Part shown: positions 10,809 to 17,862 of the stretch, one piece after another
Numbering within the stretch: position 1 is the first letter of the stretch
How the letters are laid out: each line of letters begins with the position of its first letter
Source: Acanthamoeba lenticulata
Taxonomy: Eukaryota > Discosea > Longamoebia > Acanthamoebidae
Assembly: GCA_002179805.1 (NCBI GenBank)
Contig: NAVB01001506.1
Coordinates: forward strand, 1-17,931
Reading direction: 5' to 3'
DNA length: 17,931 nt
Position numbers and translations under genes: made by a program
The notes under the pieces: model-generated
Told to the model about the DNA's origin: nothing
The model's database searches: none
Seen by the model: only the letters and a program-made list of their open reading frames with translations

Positions 10809-10843
10809 ATGTCCGCGTTTTTGCGGGCTTTTTGCGACTTCCA
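10809..10843 (+). other. Candidate short first exon of the PPR-DYW gene (mitochondrial presequence)
   Basis: ATG at 10809 opens MSAFLRAFCDF and then meets a GTAAGG donor at 10844. The matching acceptor is the TCAG at 10941-10944. Joining them leaves CA plus G, a Gln codon, exactly in frame with AFTTGGTLARASVRV of the large exon. The 101-bp intron has a late pyrimidine-rich tract. The joined N-terminus has hydrophobic and Arg residues typical of a mitochondrial import signal. If used, the ATG at 10937 would lie inside the intron. Transcript evidence would decide. Confidence 0.45.
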
Positions 10844-10936
10844 GTAAGGTAAGCTGTGCCAACGTTTGCATAGTGTACAATTAATTGCTCCCCCCTCCCC
10901 CCTCTCACTTACCACGCCTCTCGTGCGTGTGCGCGA

Positions 10937-13309
10937 ATGGTCAGGGCTTTTACCACAGGAGGCACCCTTGCCCGCGCCTCCGTCAGGGTAGCACCGCATA
11001 AGAAAAGCCCAGCGCCCAGCGATGAAGGTGGTCGAGTCGTTGCCCTGTGCAAGGAGGATCGTATCGACGAGGCGCTTAACCTCTTCAAGCAGCATCCCAG
11101 CCCTTATGGCGCTTCAACTCTTATCACCGCCTTGGGCAAGCAGCGCGACCTGGATCGGGCGTTCGGGGTCTACAGCGCACTCGTTGCTGCCGGTAAGCGG
11201 CCCAACGTTGTGGTCATCAACTCCCTCGTCAGCGCGTGCCGGCGGTGCCAGAAGCCAGGCCGGGCAACGCCGCTTCTTGCCGAGATGGAGCGGCATGGTA
11301 TCCAACTTGAAGAGCTGAGCTTCCATATGCTGGCAGCTGCATGCGGCGAAGCCGGTGACGCGGTGGTCGCTCAAAACCTGATCTCCAGGCTAAGGGGAGG
11401 GCGCTTGGGCTTCCGCGCCAGCGCGGTAGACTGCGGGCAGCTCGCTAAGGCTCTCGTAGCTATTCGTGACTCCTCGACCGAGAAGGAGAGCGCCCGCGAT
11501 TCCTCCTCCTCCACCTCCTCCTCCTCCTCCTTCTCCTCCTCTGCGAGGCTTGCTGCCGCGCTCTCAGTGTTGGACTGGATGGACGAGCACAACATCCAAC
11601 CGAGCCATCAGTTCTTTGCGATGCTCCTTCCCGCGTGTGCGGATGCGGCCGATGTCGACGCAGGCCGGCGACTTCATGCTCGGATTCGGGACGATAGCCG
11701 GATCGGCGTAAACAGCTTTCTGGCCTCAGGGCTGATCAGCATGTACGGCCGGATGAACCTGCTGGACGACGCCATCGCCGTGTTTGATGCAGTCATTGCG
11801 GCGGGTCATCAACCGACGGCGGACACCGTCCGAGCGCTTCTCAACGCATGCAGGCGGTGTGGCCAGCCTGCCCGAGCGCTGTCCTTTCTGGACGTCGCCG
11901 ATCGGCTTGGCTTTCTGAGCAAGGATGAACCGTGCTTTCAGCTATTGGCGGCTGCATCTGGTGAGGCTGGTGATTCCGCAGCGGCCAAAAGGGTGTTTTC
12001 GAGGCTTCGCCAAGGTAAGCTGGGCTTCCGGCCCAGCGCTGTGGACTGCGGTCAGCTTATCAAGGCCTTCGTGGGTGGCTCCTCTCCTGAGTCGACTCTC
12101 GGAAGCTCGCGTCTTGCCAACGCGATCGCGGTGCTCGAATGGATGGGCCAGCAAGGCATCCCAGAGTCCAGCCACCACTATGCCCTGCTCCTCGCCTCTT
12201 GTGCCAAGAATGGTGAGGTCAGCGCGGGCAGGCAGCTGCACGGTCGTATCGTCGAGCGCAACGTGACCATCACGGACTTCATCGGTGCTGGGCTGATCAG
12301 CATGTACGCCAAATGCGGCTACTTGGACGACGCCGTGGCCGTGTTCCGCGAGATGCAGGGCCATGGCTCCGTGGGACTAAGCGCCTTCACCGCCATGGTG
12401 ATGGCGTATGGCCAGCACGGGCGTGGGAAGGAGGCGCTGACTCTCTTCGAGGCCGTGGCCAGCGCTGGTGAGCCGAAGCTCGACGACGTCATCATTGGCG
12501 CTGTTCTCAACGCATGCAGCCACGCAGGGCTGGTGGACGAGGCTCTTCGTGTCTACAAAGAGCTCGAAGACGGCCGTCTTGGCCTGGCTCGACCGGGCAT
12601 TCATCACCAGAACTGTGTCGTTGACGTCCTCAGCCGAGCAGGCCGGCTCGCCGACGCGGAGCAATTCATCGCCGCCCACGTTCCGCAGCCGGACAAGGTC
12701 ACTTGGCTGACCCTGTTGGGCGCCAGCCGAATCCATGGCGATGTGGCTATCGCGGAACGTGCTGCGGCGCACCTCCAAGGGCTAGCGCCCAGCGATGCTG
12801 CACCTGGAGTCCTGCTTGGCAACATCTACGCTAGCGCTGGCCGCTGGGAGGATATGGCCAACGTCCGGCAGCGGCAGAAGGACCAAGGAGTCAGGAAGAT
12901 ACCAGGCGTAAGTTGGATCGTGATAGACGGCGAAAGACACGTCTTTACCGTGGACGACCGGTCTCACCCCAGCACCAAGGAGATTCACGCGGCGCTTTCT
13001 GGCCTCTGGCAGCAGATGAAGGCTGCTGGGTTCGTCCCCAACACTTCGGTCGTCCTGCGCGAAATGGACGACGAGGCCAAGGACCATCATTTGTGCCACC
13101 ACAGCGAGAAGCTTGCCCTCGCGCTGGGGCTCATCAAGACACCCCCTCATTCGACCCTTCGAGTGTTTCTGAACCTGCGCGTATGTCCAGACTGCCACGA
13201 AGCAACCAAGTTTATCACCCAGCTTACCAAGCGTGAGGTGATCATGCGCGACGTCAGCCGCTTTCACCACTTTCACGATGGGCGGTGTTCTTGTGGCGAC
13301 CACTGGTGA
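10937..13309 (+). CDS. Pentatricopeptide repeat protein with E and DYW cytidine-deaminase domains
   Basis: Predicted organelle RNA-binding C-to-U editing factor. PPR repeats read RNA sequence and the DYW domain is a zinc-dependent cytidine deaminase. 790 residues in one exon, unlike its multi-intron neighbours. The N-terminus is Arg/Ser/Thr-rich with no acidic residue in the first 27, consistent with mitochondrial import. Tandem PPR motifs run from about 32 to 580 (for example INSLVSACRRCQKPGRA and GLISMYAKCGYLDDAVAVF). E motifs follow, then the PG box IPGVSW at 655. The DYW domain occupies 656-790 (135 residues, full length). It has the active-site HSE at 722-724, CPDC at 750-753 as the zinc pair, and a second zinc site near the end (HFHDGRCSCGDHW). 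The C-terminus is DHW instead of DYW. All catalytic and zinc residues are present, so it should be active. DYW proteins are abundant in land plants and sporadic in protists, so ancient lateral transfer is plausible. The true start may be at 10809. Confidence 0.93.
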   Translation: MVRAFTTGGTLARASVRVAPHKKSPAPSDEGGRVVALCKEDRIDEALNLFKQHPSPYGASTLITALGKQRDLDRAFGVYSALVAAGKRPNVVVINSLVSACRRCQKPGRATPLLAEMERHGIQLEELSFHMLAAACGEAGDAVVAQNLISRLRGGRLGFRASAVDCGQLAKALVAIRDSSTEKESARDSSSSTSSSSSFSSSARLAAALSVLDWMDEHNIQPSHQFFAMLLPACADAADVDAGRRLHARIRDDSRIGVNSFLASGLISMYGRMNLLDDAIAVFDAVIAAGHQPTADTVRALLNACRRCGQPARALSFLDVADRLGFLSKDEPCFQLLAAASGEAGDSAAAKRVFSRLRQGKLGFRPSAVDCGQLIKAFVGGSSPESTLGSSRLANAIAVLEWMGQQGIPESSHHYALLLASCAKNGEVSAGRQLHGRIVERNVTITDFIGAGLISMYAKCGYLDDAVAVFREMQGHGSVGLSAFTAMVMAYGQHGRGKEALTLFEAVASAGEPKLDDVIIGAVLNACSHAGLVDEALRVYKELEDGRLGLARPGIHHQNCVVDVLSRAGRLADAEQFIAAHVPQPDKVTWLTLLGASRIHGDVAIAERAAAHLQGLAPSDAAPGVLLGNIYASAGRWEDMANVRQRQKDQGVRKIPGVSWIVIDGERHVFTVDDRSHPSTKEIHAALSGLWQQMKAAGFVPNTSVVLREMDDEAKDHHLCHHSEKLALALGLIKTPPHSTLRVFLNLRVCPDCHEATKFITQLTKREVIMRDVSRFHHFHDGRCSCGDHW
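11501..11542 (+). repeat. TCC microsatellite encoding a polyserine linker
   Basis: A near-pure run of TCC triplets with single interruptions (ACC, TTC). It encodes a Ser-rich linker in the PPR protein between residues about 189 and 202. It sits between PPR motifs in the first copy of a duplicated block and is replaced by a shorter GGSSPESTLGSS-type linker in the second copy. Confidence 0.85.
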
Positions 13310-13712
13310 GGACCATGGAGGGAAGGGGAAAAACAAGCTTACACACAGTATAAGCTCGCCCCTGGTGTATTTATTTATTTATTGGTATATTTATTTATTT
13401 ATTTAAGGGCGGAAGAGAGAGATCTTGGGCCTCCTCATCTCCAGCTGCGAGCCAGTCGGGAGAACATGGCGCGGGAGGGCAACGCTTAAAAGGACACGTT
13501 GCCCACCGCCTTAAGGCTTGTGTTAAGTGTAACAGCTACATGCGGTGCACAGTATGTTCGATTTGGAGCGAACGGAATCCCGTGGGAGATGGTGTGGGAG
13601 CGGCATGGTCATTGGGCGCCCACTGAAGAACACCTCGAGGTAACCAGGCACAGCTCGTCGCGGTCTTCTCTTCGTGCTCTTCCAGACAAGAATCAGTCTT
13701 AACGAACCAGCT
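13310..13712. other. Convergent 3' region of the PPR and F-box/ankyrin genes
   Basis: 403 bp between two facing stop codons. Apart from the ATTTA/TATT array at 13367-13406 it shows no recognisable gene. Plus-strand 13499-13702 and minus-strand frames crossing it lack protein-like content. Both 3' UTRs must end here. Confidence 0.6.
13367..13406. repeat. Tandem TATT/ATTTA array in the shared 3' region
   Basis: A 40-bp stretch of TATT units interrupted once by TTGGTATA. On the plus strand it gives overlapping ATTTA pentamers 58 bp after the PPR stop, resembling an AU-rich mRNA element. On the minus strand it gives repeated AATAAA hexamers downstream of the F-box/ankyrin stop, a possible cluster of poly(A) signals. 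Confidence 0.7.
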
Positions 13713-14501
13713 TTAGTAATCTTCTTCGTTGTAGGCCCGAATAGCGATGATGCATGCTTTCTTTGTCCAGGCGTGCAGCGTGAGACCCTCGCCCTCGCAG
13801 TACTCCGCGAGTTTGTCCCAGTCATAGCTCTCCAGGTTGTCAAGGTCAATACCTTCTTCGTCCTCCCAGCAGTAGTGCTGTGGGCAGTTGTTGGCGTGGG
13901 CCCACTGCAGCACCTCTTCGTTGCTCTTGGCTCGATCAAGCGTGAGCTTGTCCCACCGGCAGCCGTGCGCGCGTGCCCACTTGAGCACCTCGAGGTGGCC
14001 TCCCTCGGCCGCCTTGGCGCAGGTCCACTCGTTCCACGGGCAACTGTTTTGGCGCGCCCACTGGAGAAGAGCCAGATGGCCTCCCTCGGCTGCCTTGGCC
14101 GAGGTCCACGTGCCCCATGAGCAGCCGTGCGCGCGTGCCCACTTGAGCACCTCGAGGTGGCCTCCCTCGGCCGCCCCGGCACAGGTCGACTCGTCCCACG
14201 GGCAGCCGTTGGCACGCGCCCACTGAAGCACCGAGAGCCACCCCTTTCGAGCCACATTCCAGACAAAGCCTCTAAAACGGATAGTGGTGTCGTTTTGGCA
14301 CTGGGCAACTTGGCCAGCGCGGCGCCAGTGGCGACATACAGCGGGAAAGACAGGTAGGGCCAGCGGGGCCACATACGAGCAAATGATGGCAACCAACTCC
14401 ACCATGAGGTCATTCACATGAACCTGTGTCGTGGAAGCCCTCGAATCGGGTGAAATTGTTAACGCGTCTAACAACAAATGTGTTGGTTTGACGTCATCCA
14501 T
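13713..14501 (-). CDS. F-box-like protein with ankyrin-type 27-residue repeats
   Basis: Probable substrate adaptor for an SCF-type ubiquitin ligase; the F-box would contact Skp1 and the repeats a target (family knowledge). 262 residues, single exon, ATG at 14501. An F-box-like segment lies at about 30-62 (ELVAIICSYV ... VFPAVCRHWRR). Then come about five repeats of 27 residues, 82-212, with consensus AAEGGHLEVLKWARAHGCPW. The last repeat is divergent. An acidic tail follows, ending NEEDY. Two repeats are almost identical at DNA level (13959-14013 and 14121-14175), showing recent internal duplication. This repeat type, with Trp and Cys in each unit, is frequent in amoebae and in the giant viruses that infect them, so exchange between the two is possible. 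Other long open frames in the same place (minus 13523-14413, plus 13674-14120) are shadows of the GC-rich repeats. Convergent with the PPR gene. Confidence 0.85.
   Translation of the reverse strand: MDDVKPTHLLLDALTISPDSRASTTQVHVNDLMVELVAIICSYVAPLALPVFPAVCRHWRRAGQVAQCQNDTTIRFRGFVWNVARKGWLSVLQWARANGCPWDESTCAGAAEGGHLEVLKWARAHGCSWGTWTSAKAAEGGHLALLQWARQNSCPWNEWTCAKAAEGGHLEVLKWARAHGCRWDKLTLDRAKSNEEVLQWAHANNCPQHYCWEDEEGIDLDNLESYDWDKLAEYCEGEGLTLHAWTKKACIIAIRAYNEEDY
13959..14175 (-). repeat. Near-identical 55-bp direct repeats within the ankyrin-type region
   Basis: The segment 13959-14013 recurs at 14121-14175 without a visible mismatch. The offset is 162 bp, exactly two 27-codon repeat units. The intervening unit is more diverged. 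This points to recent duplication or gene conversion in two-unit steps. Confidence 0.85.
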
Positions 14502-14785
14502 TGCTTGCTGCGGGGTTCTTGTTTTTCTGCTTCTTGGAGTATGATGAAACCTTTTGTTTCCTAATTTTTTCTTATTGCAAGACAGTCATCAGAAATTTTC
14601 GCCTCTTGTTTCTTGCTTTGCCCAGTAGTTGTTCAGGGCTCAGCTTTTGCCCTTATTTCCATCACTGTTAGGGTTTAGGGTTTCAGTACCAAGAGCGACT
14701 ATGTCAATGTGCGTGAGGTGGTGACACGCCACCGTGAGAATGACGGCGAACTGAGACCAGGCACAAGCGAGCGCCGCTTCGGAAG
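14502..14785 (+). other. Spacer with interstitial telomeric repeat and an orphan coding-like segment
   Basis: 284 bp between the F-box/ankyrin start (minus) and the next plus-strand gene. It holds telomere-like repeat at 14668-14683. After a TTTCAG acceptor-like site comes a frame open from 14679 to 14794, reading STKSDYVNVREVVTRHR then ENDGELRPGTSERRFGR. This looks protein-like but has no ATG. It could be an exon of an unrecognised gene or a remnant. Confidence 0.45.
14668..14683 (+). repeat. Interstitial telomere-like repeat (TTAGGGTTTAGGGTTT)
   Basis: Two to three telomere units of TTAGGG/TTTAGGG type in the same orientation as the terminal telomere, about 3.2 kb inboard. It shares the TTAGGGTTTAGG start seen at 16541 and at the beginning of the terminal tract. 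Confidence 0.8.
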
Positions 14786-15850
14786 ATGGCAGGGTTAGGG
14801 CTTCCTTCTTTCACATCCTTGACCAAGAACATTCAACTTATTGAGGTGAGCATGCGACAACGCACACACAGTGGAGGTGGACCGCATCCCTGTCGCCACC
14901 CCGGGAAGGGATACCTGAGCACCAGCCTCGCTTGTATTGTGCTGGGCGATAACATTGATGGCCACGGCCAGCTTGCGCGCAAAGGGTCCCATCGTGCCAC
15001 CTTGTTATTTTCATCACAATAATGTTGCACACTTAAAGTTTTTGTGGTGTATATATGTGACAGTACATTGATGCAATGAAGAAGGCGATATTGGCCGATC
15101 TGAAAGACGAGCAGGTGGCATTTCGACAGCACTCATGGAGTGGGCCTCTGCCAGCAAAGAAGATCAAGAAGAAGTGCGTCACCAACTGCAGGGTTTTTTG
15201 TTGTCATGAAACCCACCAGATGATCATCTTGTTTGTGCAGGCTCAAGAACTTGAGAATGCTGTGTGATGTTAAGCAGCCTGTTGAATTGACCACGGCCAC
15301 CAAGAGTGGCAACCAGTTTATGGTGGAGCTACTGGTCGAGTTCGAAATGCTACTTCACAAGCTGCCGCACTGGTGGGACAAGCTTTGGTTCTGTCGACAC
15401 CAGCGCATTGTGACCTCGATCTCGCTCGACCTCATTGACCACTGTCTACGCAAGTGCGGAACCGTCAGCACATTGAGGCAGGAGCTCAAGCAACTACGAC
15501 ACTCTTGGAAGGAGCAGGAGCGACAAACAGCCCAAACGGTACTCCTGGAGCGCTTTTGTCCAGTGGCGGCAGGCAACATCAGTACAACCAGTGAGGAGTA
15601 CAAACAAGACAATTGGCTGACCGTGCCGCCAGTCGAGGCCAAGCAAGTGTTTGACGCTCAGCGGCAACATCAAGAGAGTGAACCACTGGTGCTCAAGGAA
15701 GTACAGAGCGTGTTCCGCACAGCGGAAGAGCGTGAGCGAGCTCTTGACAAGCTGGAGCACTTCCGTGAGGGCATCAATAAGGGTCTCCAGAGCTATGAGC
15801 TCCAGCGTACGGCAACAGCGAAAGGTGGCAAGGGCAAGGAACAAGTGTAA
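14786..15850 (+). CDS. Unrecognised subtelomeric protein, charged and helical
   Basis: I do not recognise this family. Exons 14786-14845, 15064-15173 and 15241-15850 give 259 residues with phase kept at both introns (donors GTGAGC and GTGCGT). The N-terminus MAGLGLPSFTSLTKN leads to YIDAMKKAILADLKDEQ and a basic patch (PAKKIKKKLKNLR). Next comes a Leu/Trp-rich segment (LLHKLPHWWDKLW), then long charged, probably coiled-coil helices (LRQELKQLRHSWKEQER and ERERALDKLEHFREGINK), and a Lys/Gly-rich end. No membrane segment, signal peptide or catalytic motif is visible. A shorter form starting inside the last exon cannot be excluded. The codons for GLGL are written by telomere-like sequence (GGTTAGGGCTT). 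It lies between two telomere-like repeats, so it may belong to a subtelomeric gene family present on several chromosome ends (inference). Confidence 0.6.
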
Positions 15851-15944
15851 TACCATCAGACCATTTTGCAAAACTGGAAGTTTCACCAATAGGGCCAAGT
15901 GGAGCACGGGGCGTAAGACGCGCGAGCAGTTCTTCCGGGCGTGC

Positions 15945-17807
15945 ATGTTGTCCATCACCAAAAGGCCTGTGCATGAGACGACACCATCACCACACGTAAG
16001 CCATGAGCAGGAAAGCAGAAAGCTGACCACGCTTTGCAAGCCACACATCGCTTCAAAGCTGGTCGGGGGCGATCACTCAGAAGTTGGGCACAACAACTTC
16101 TGCGCTTCCATGCATTGCGCTACCGCCCCAGCCCATTGACGAGGAGGAAGCGGCAGAAGAGGAAGAGGTGCTGGACGAGGAGGCTGAGGTCAATGCTTCT
16201 CCAGCTAAACGCGCCGTAACCATGGCCTGCACAGCTGTCTGGAATGCACATTGGGGTTCCCATCGTTGAAGAGGCTAAATGACCACATCAAACGTGTCCA
16301 TGCAGCTGTGGCTGACCGCACGTGCCCCCACTGTAGCCAAGTCTTCTCTTCAAGTGGTTCCCTCCCACAGCATCTTCAAATCTGCGTGAAGCGACCTGCA
16401 ATAACAGTCAAGTGTGTCATGCCATTGTCCAACATGCCACCAAGCCTAATTGCCCCACACATCAAGTCCCATTCAGGCAAAAAGAGTTACCCCCCTGTTG
16501 AACATTACTTGTCCCACCTCAAAGAGTTCCTGAAGACAGGTTAGGGTTTAGGTTTCAAACCTAAGTGCCGCACAAAGTCACACTCCAGTTAAAATGACTG
16601 TGTTTTGAGACTTAGAAAAAAGTTGACGCACGTATGGCGCGTCCTACTGGTCACACCCCCAATTAATTTCTCTGTTTTGTTGTGCCAGAGGCGCAACAAA
16701 ACAGTTTTCTTCAGCCTAACACCACAATGATGAAGCGCCAATGTCCTGTGGCAAAACAGTCGCGTCCAATGCCAGAAGAAGAGGAAGAAGAGGAAAAGTT
16801 TATTTGTTCACAATGCGACTCCTCCTTTTCCAGCCGCAAACAGCTGAACAAGCACCAAAAGCGGGCTCACACCCCCATCTCCAACCAAACCTGCCCACAC
16901 TGCCAGCAGGTTTTTTCAAATGCTGCATCTCTTCCTCACCATCTTCATACCTGCCAGCAACAGCTGGCAGTTGCTATTTGCTGCATCATCTTGCTGTCAG
17001 CTGTTCCACCAAGTCTGACTGCACCACACATTAAGTCCCACTCCCGCAAGCAAAACTATGCTGCTGTGGAGCAATACCTGGTGCGCTTTGTGGCATACCT
17101 TCAAAGAGGTGATTTCACCTATTCAGATGAATCTTGGCTCACACCATTGGCTGAGAAGACAATTACAAGCTACAAATCCTTTGTGTGGAAGTTTCTTGAG
17201 GCTGTAGTGACTGGCCTTGTCACTGGCCATAGTGAAGGTACATCAGACTCCACTGTTATTCCATTGCTGCTTGCCACCACTTGCCATTTACCACTCGCCA
17301 CCACTCACAACATGCCACTCACCACACCACTTGCTGCTCACCACTTGCCACTTACCACTCACCACTCACTGCTTGCCACTCACCACTCACTACTTGCTGC
17401 TCACCACTCAACACCTACCACACCACTTGCCACTCACTGTTCACTACTTGCTGCTCACCACTCACTGCTCACCACTTGCTGCTCACCACTCACTGCTCAC
17501 CACTTGCTACTGCTTACCATGCGCCACTTGCCACACCACTCGCCACTCGCCGCTCACCACTTGCTGCTCACCACTTGCTGCTCACCACTTGCCGCTGCTT
17601 ACCATGTGCCACTTGCCACACCACCCGCCACACCACTTGCTCCACACACCACACCACTTGCTCCACACCACTCACATTTGGAGTGCAGAGGTTCTGGCAA
17701 AGGAAAACAATGATGCTATGTACAAGAAGATGGTGCTCCTTTTTGGCAAGCTTGAGTTGATCAGTAAGTTTACACGTGGGCATGAGCAAGACAACTTCAT
17801 AGGCTGA
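15945..17807 (+). CDS. Subtelomeric C2H2 zinc-finger gene with two finger modules; apparent frameshift in module 1
   Basis: Predicted nucleic-acid-binding protein, possibly derived from a mobile element. Exons: 15945-15995 (MLSITKRPVHETTPSPH), 16081-16539, 16689-17237, 17689-17807. Phase is kept at all three introns. Exon 2 has an acidic run, then finger module 1: CLECTLGFPSLKRLNDH..H, then CPHCSQVFSSSGSLPQHL, then APHIKSHSGKKSY. Exon 3 repeats the layout: acidic run EEEEEEEKFICSQC, SSRKQLNKHQKRAH, CPHCQQVFSNAASLPHHL, APHIKSHSRKQNY, then LAEKTITSYKSFVWKFLEAV. The final exon gives EVLAKENNDAMYKKMVLL and ends DNFIG at TGA 17805-17807. Module 1 lies in a different frame from the acidic run before it; the shift falls in 16216-16236 and no intron of workable size explains it. 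So this is a pseudogene, a sequencing error, or two separate genes. The first exon is tentative. The reading of intron 17238-17688 as intron rather than coding is well supported by phase. Confidence 0.62.
16541..16564 (+). repeat. Interstitial telomere-like repeat with a 17-bp perfect palindrome
   Basis: TTAGGGTTTAGGTTT at 16541-16555 matches the terminal tract. Its right end joins a mirror copy: 16548-16564 is TTAGGTTT, a central C, then AAACCTAA. The repeat begins one base after the exon end at 16539, so it supplies the intron's GTTAGG donor. Confidence 0.8.
17265..17675 (+). repeat. Degenerate CACT/CACC minisatellite (about 410 bp) inside an intron
   Basis: Tandem short units such as CACTTGCCAC, CACTCACCAC and CTTGCTGCTCAC, C-rich on the plus strand with almost no G-runs. 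It makes spurious His/Leu/Thr-rich open frames in all three plus frames. It lies entirely within the 451-bp intron 17238-17688 of the terminal zinc-finger gene. Confidence 0.9.
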
Positions 17808-17862
17808 TCTCAAGTCAACTTGATGAGTGTGCTCCTTTGGCATTTAGCATTCCTCCAGCATC

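Noticed and set aside
12782..13336. 184-codon minus-strand open frame opposite the DYW domain
   Set aside because: Antisense shadow of a conserved, clearly coding GC-rich sequence.
13523..14413. 296-codon minus-strand open frame overlapping the F-box/ankyrin gene
   Set aside because: It is a shadow frame held open by GC-rich repeats; its composition (Arg/Ser/Pro/Gly) lacks any domain, while the 262-residue frame shows a regular 27-residue repeat and F-box-like segment.
14786..15022. 78-codon frame continuing past 14845
   Set aside because: After LTKNIQLIE a GTGAGC donor occurs and the phase-0 acceptor at 15063 leads to better coding sequence; the read-through looks like translated intron.
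17265..17675. CRISPR-like array
   Set aside because: Units are short, degenerate and contiguous with no spacers of even length, and the context is eukaryotic.
17217..17807. Long His/Leu/Thr-rich protein tails in all three frames at the right end
   Set aside because: They are translation of the CACT/CACC minisatellite; splicing 17237 to 17689 is phase-consistent and removes it.
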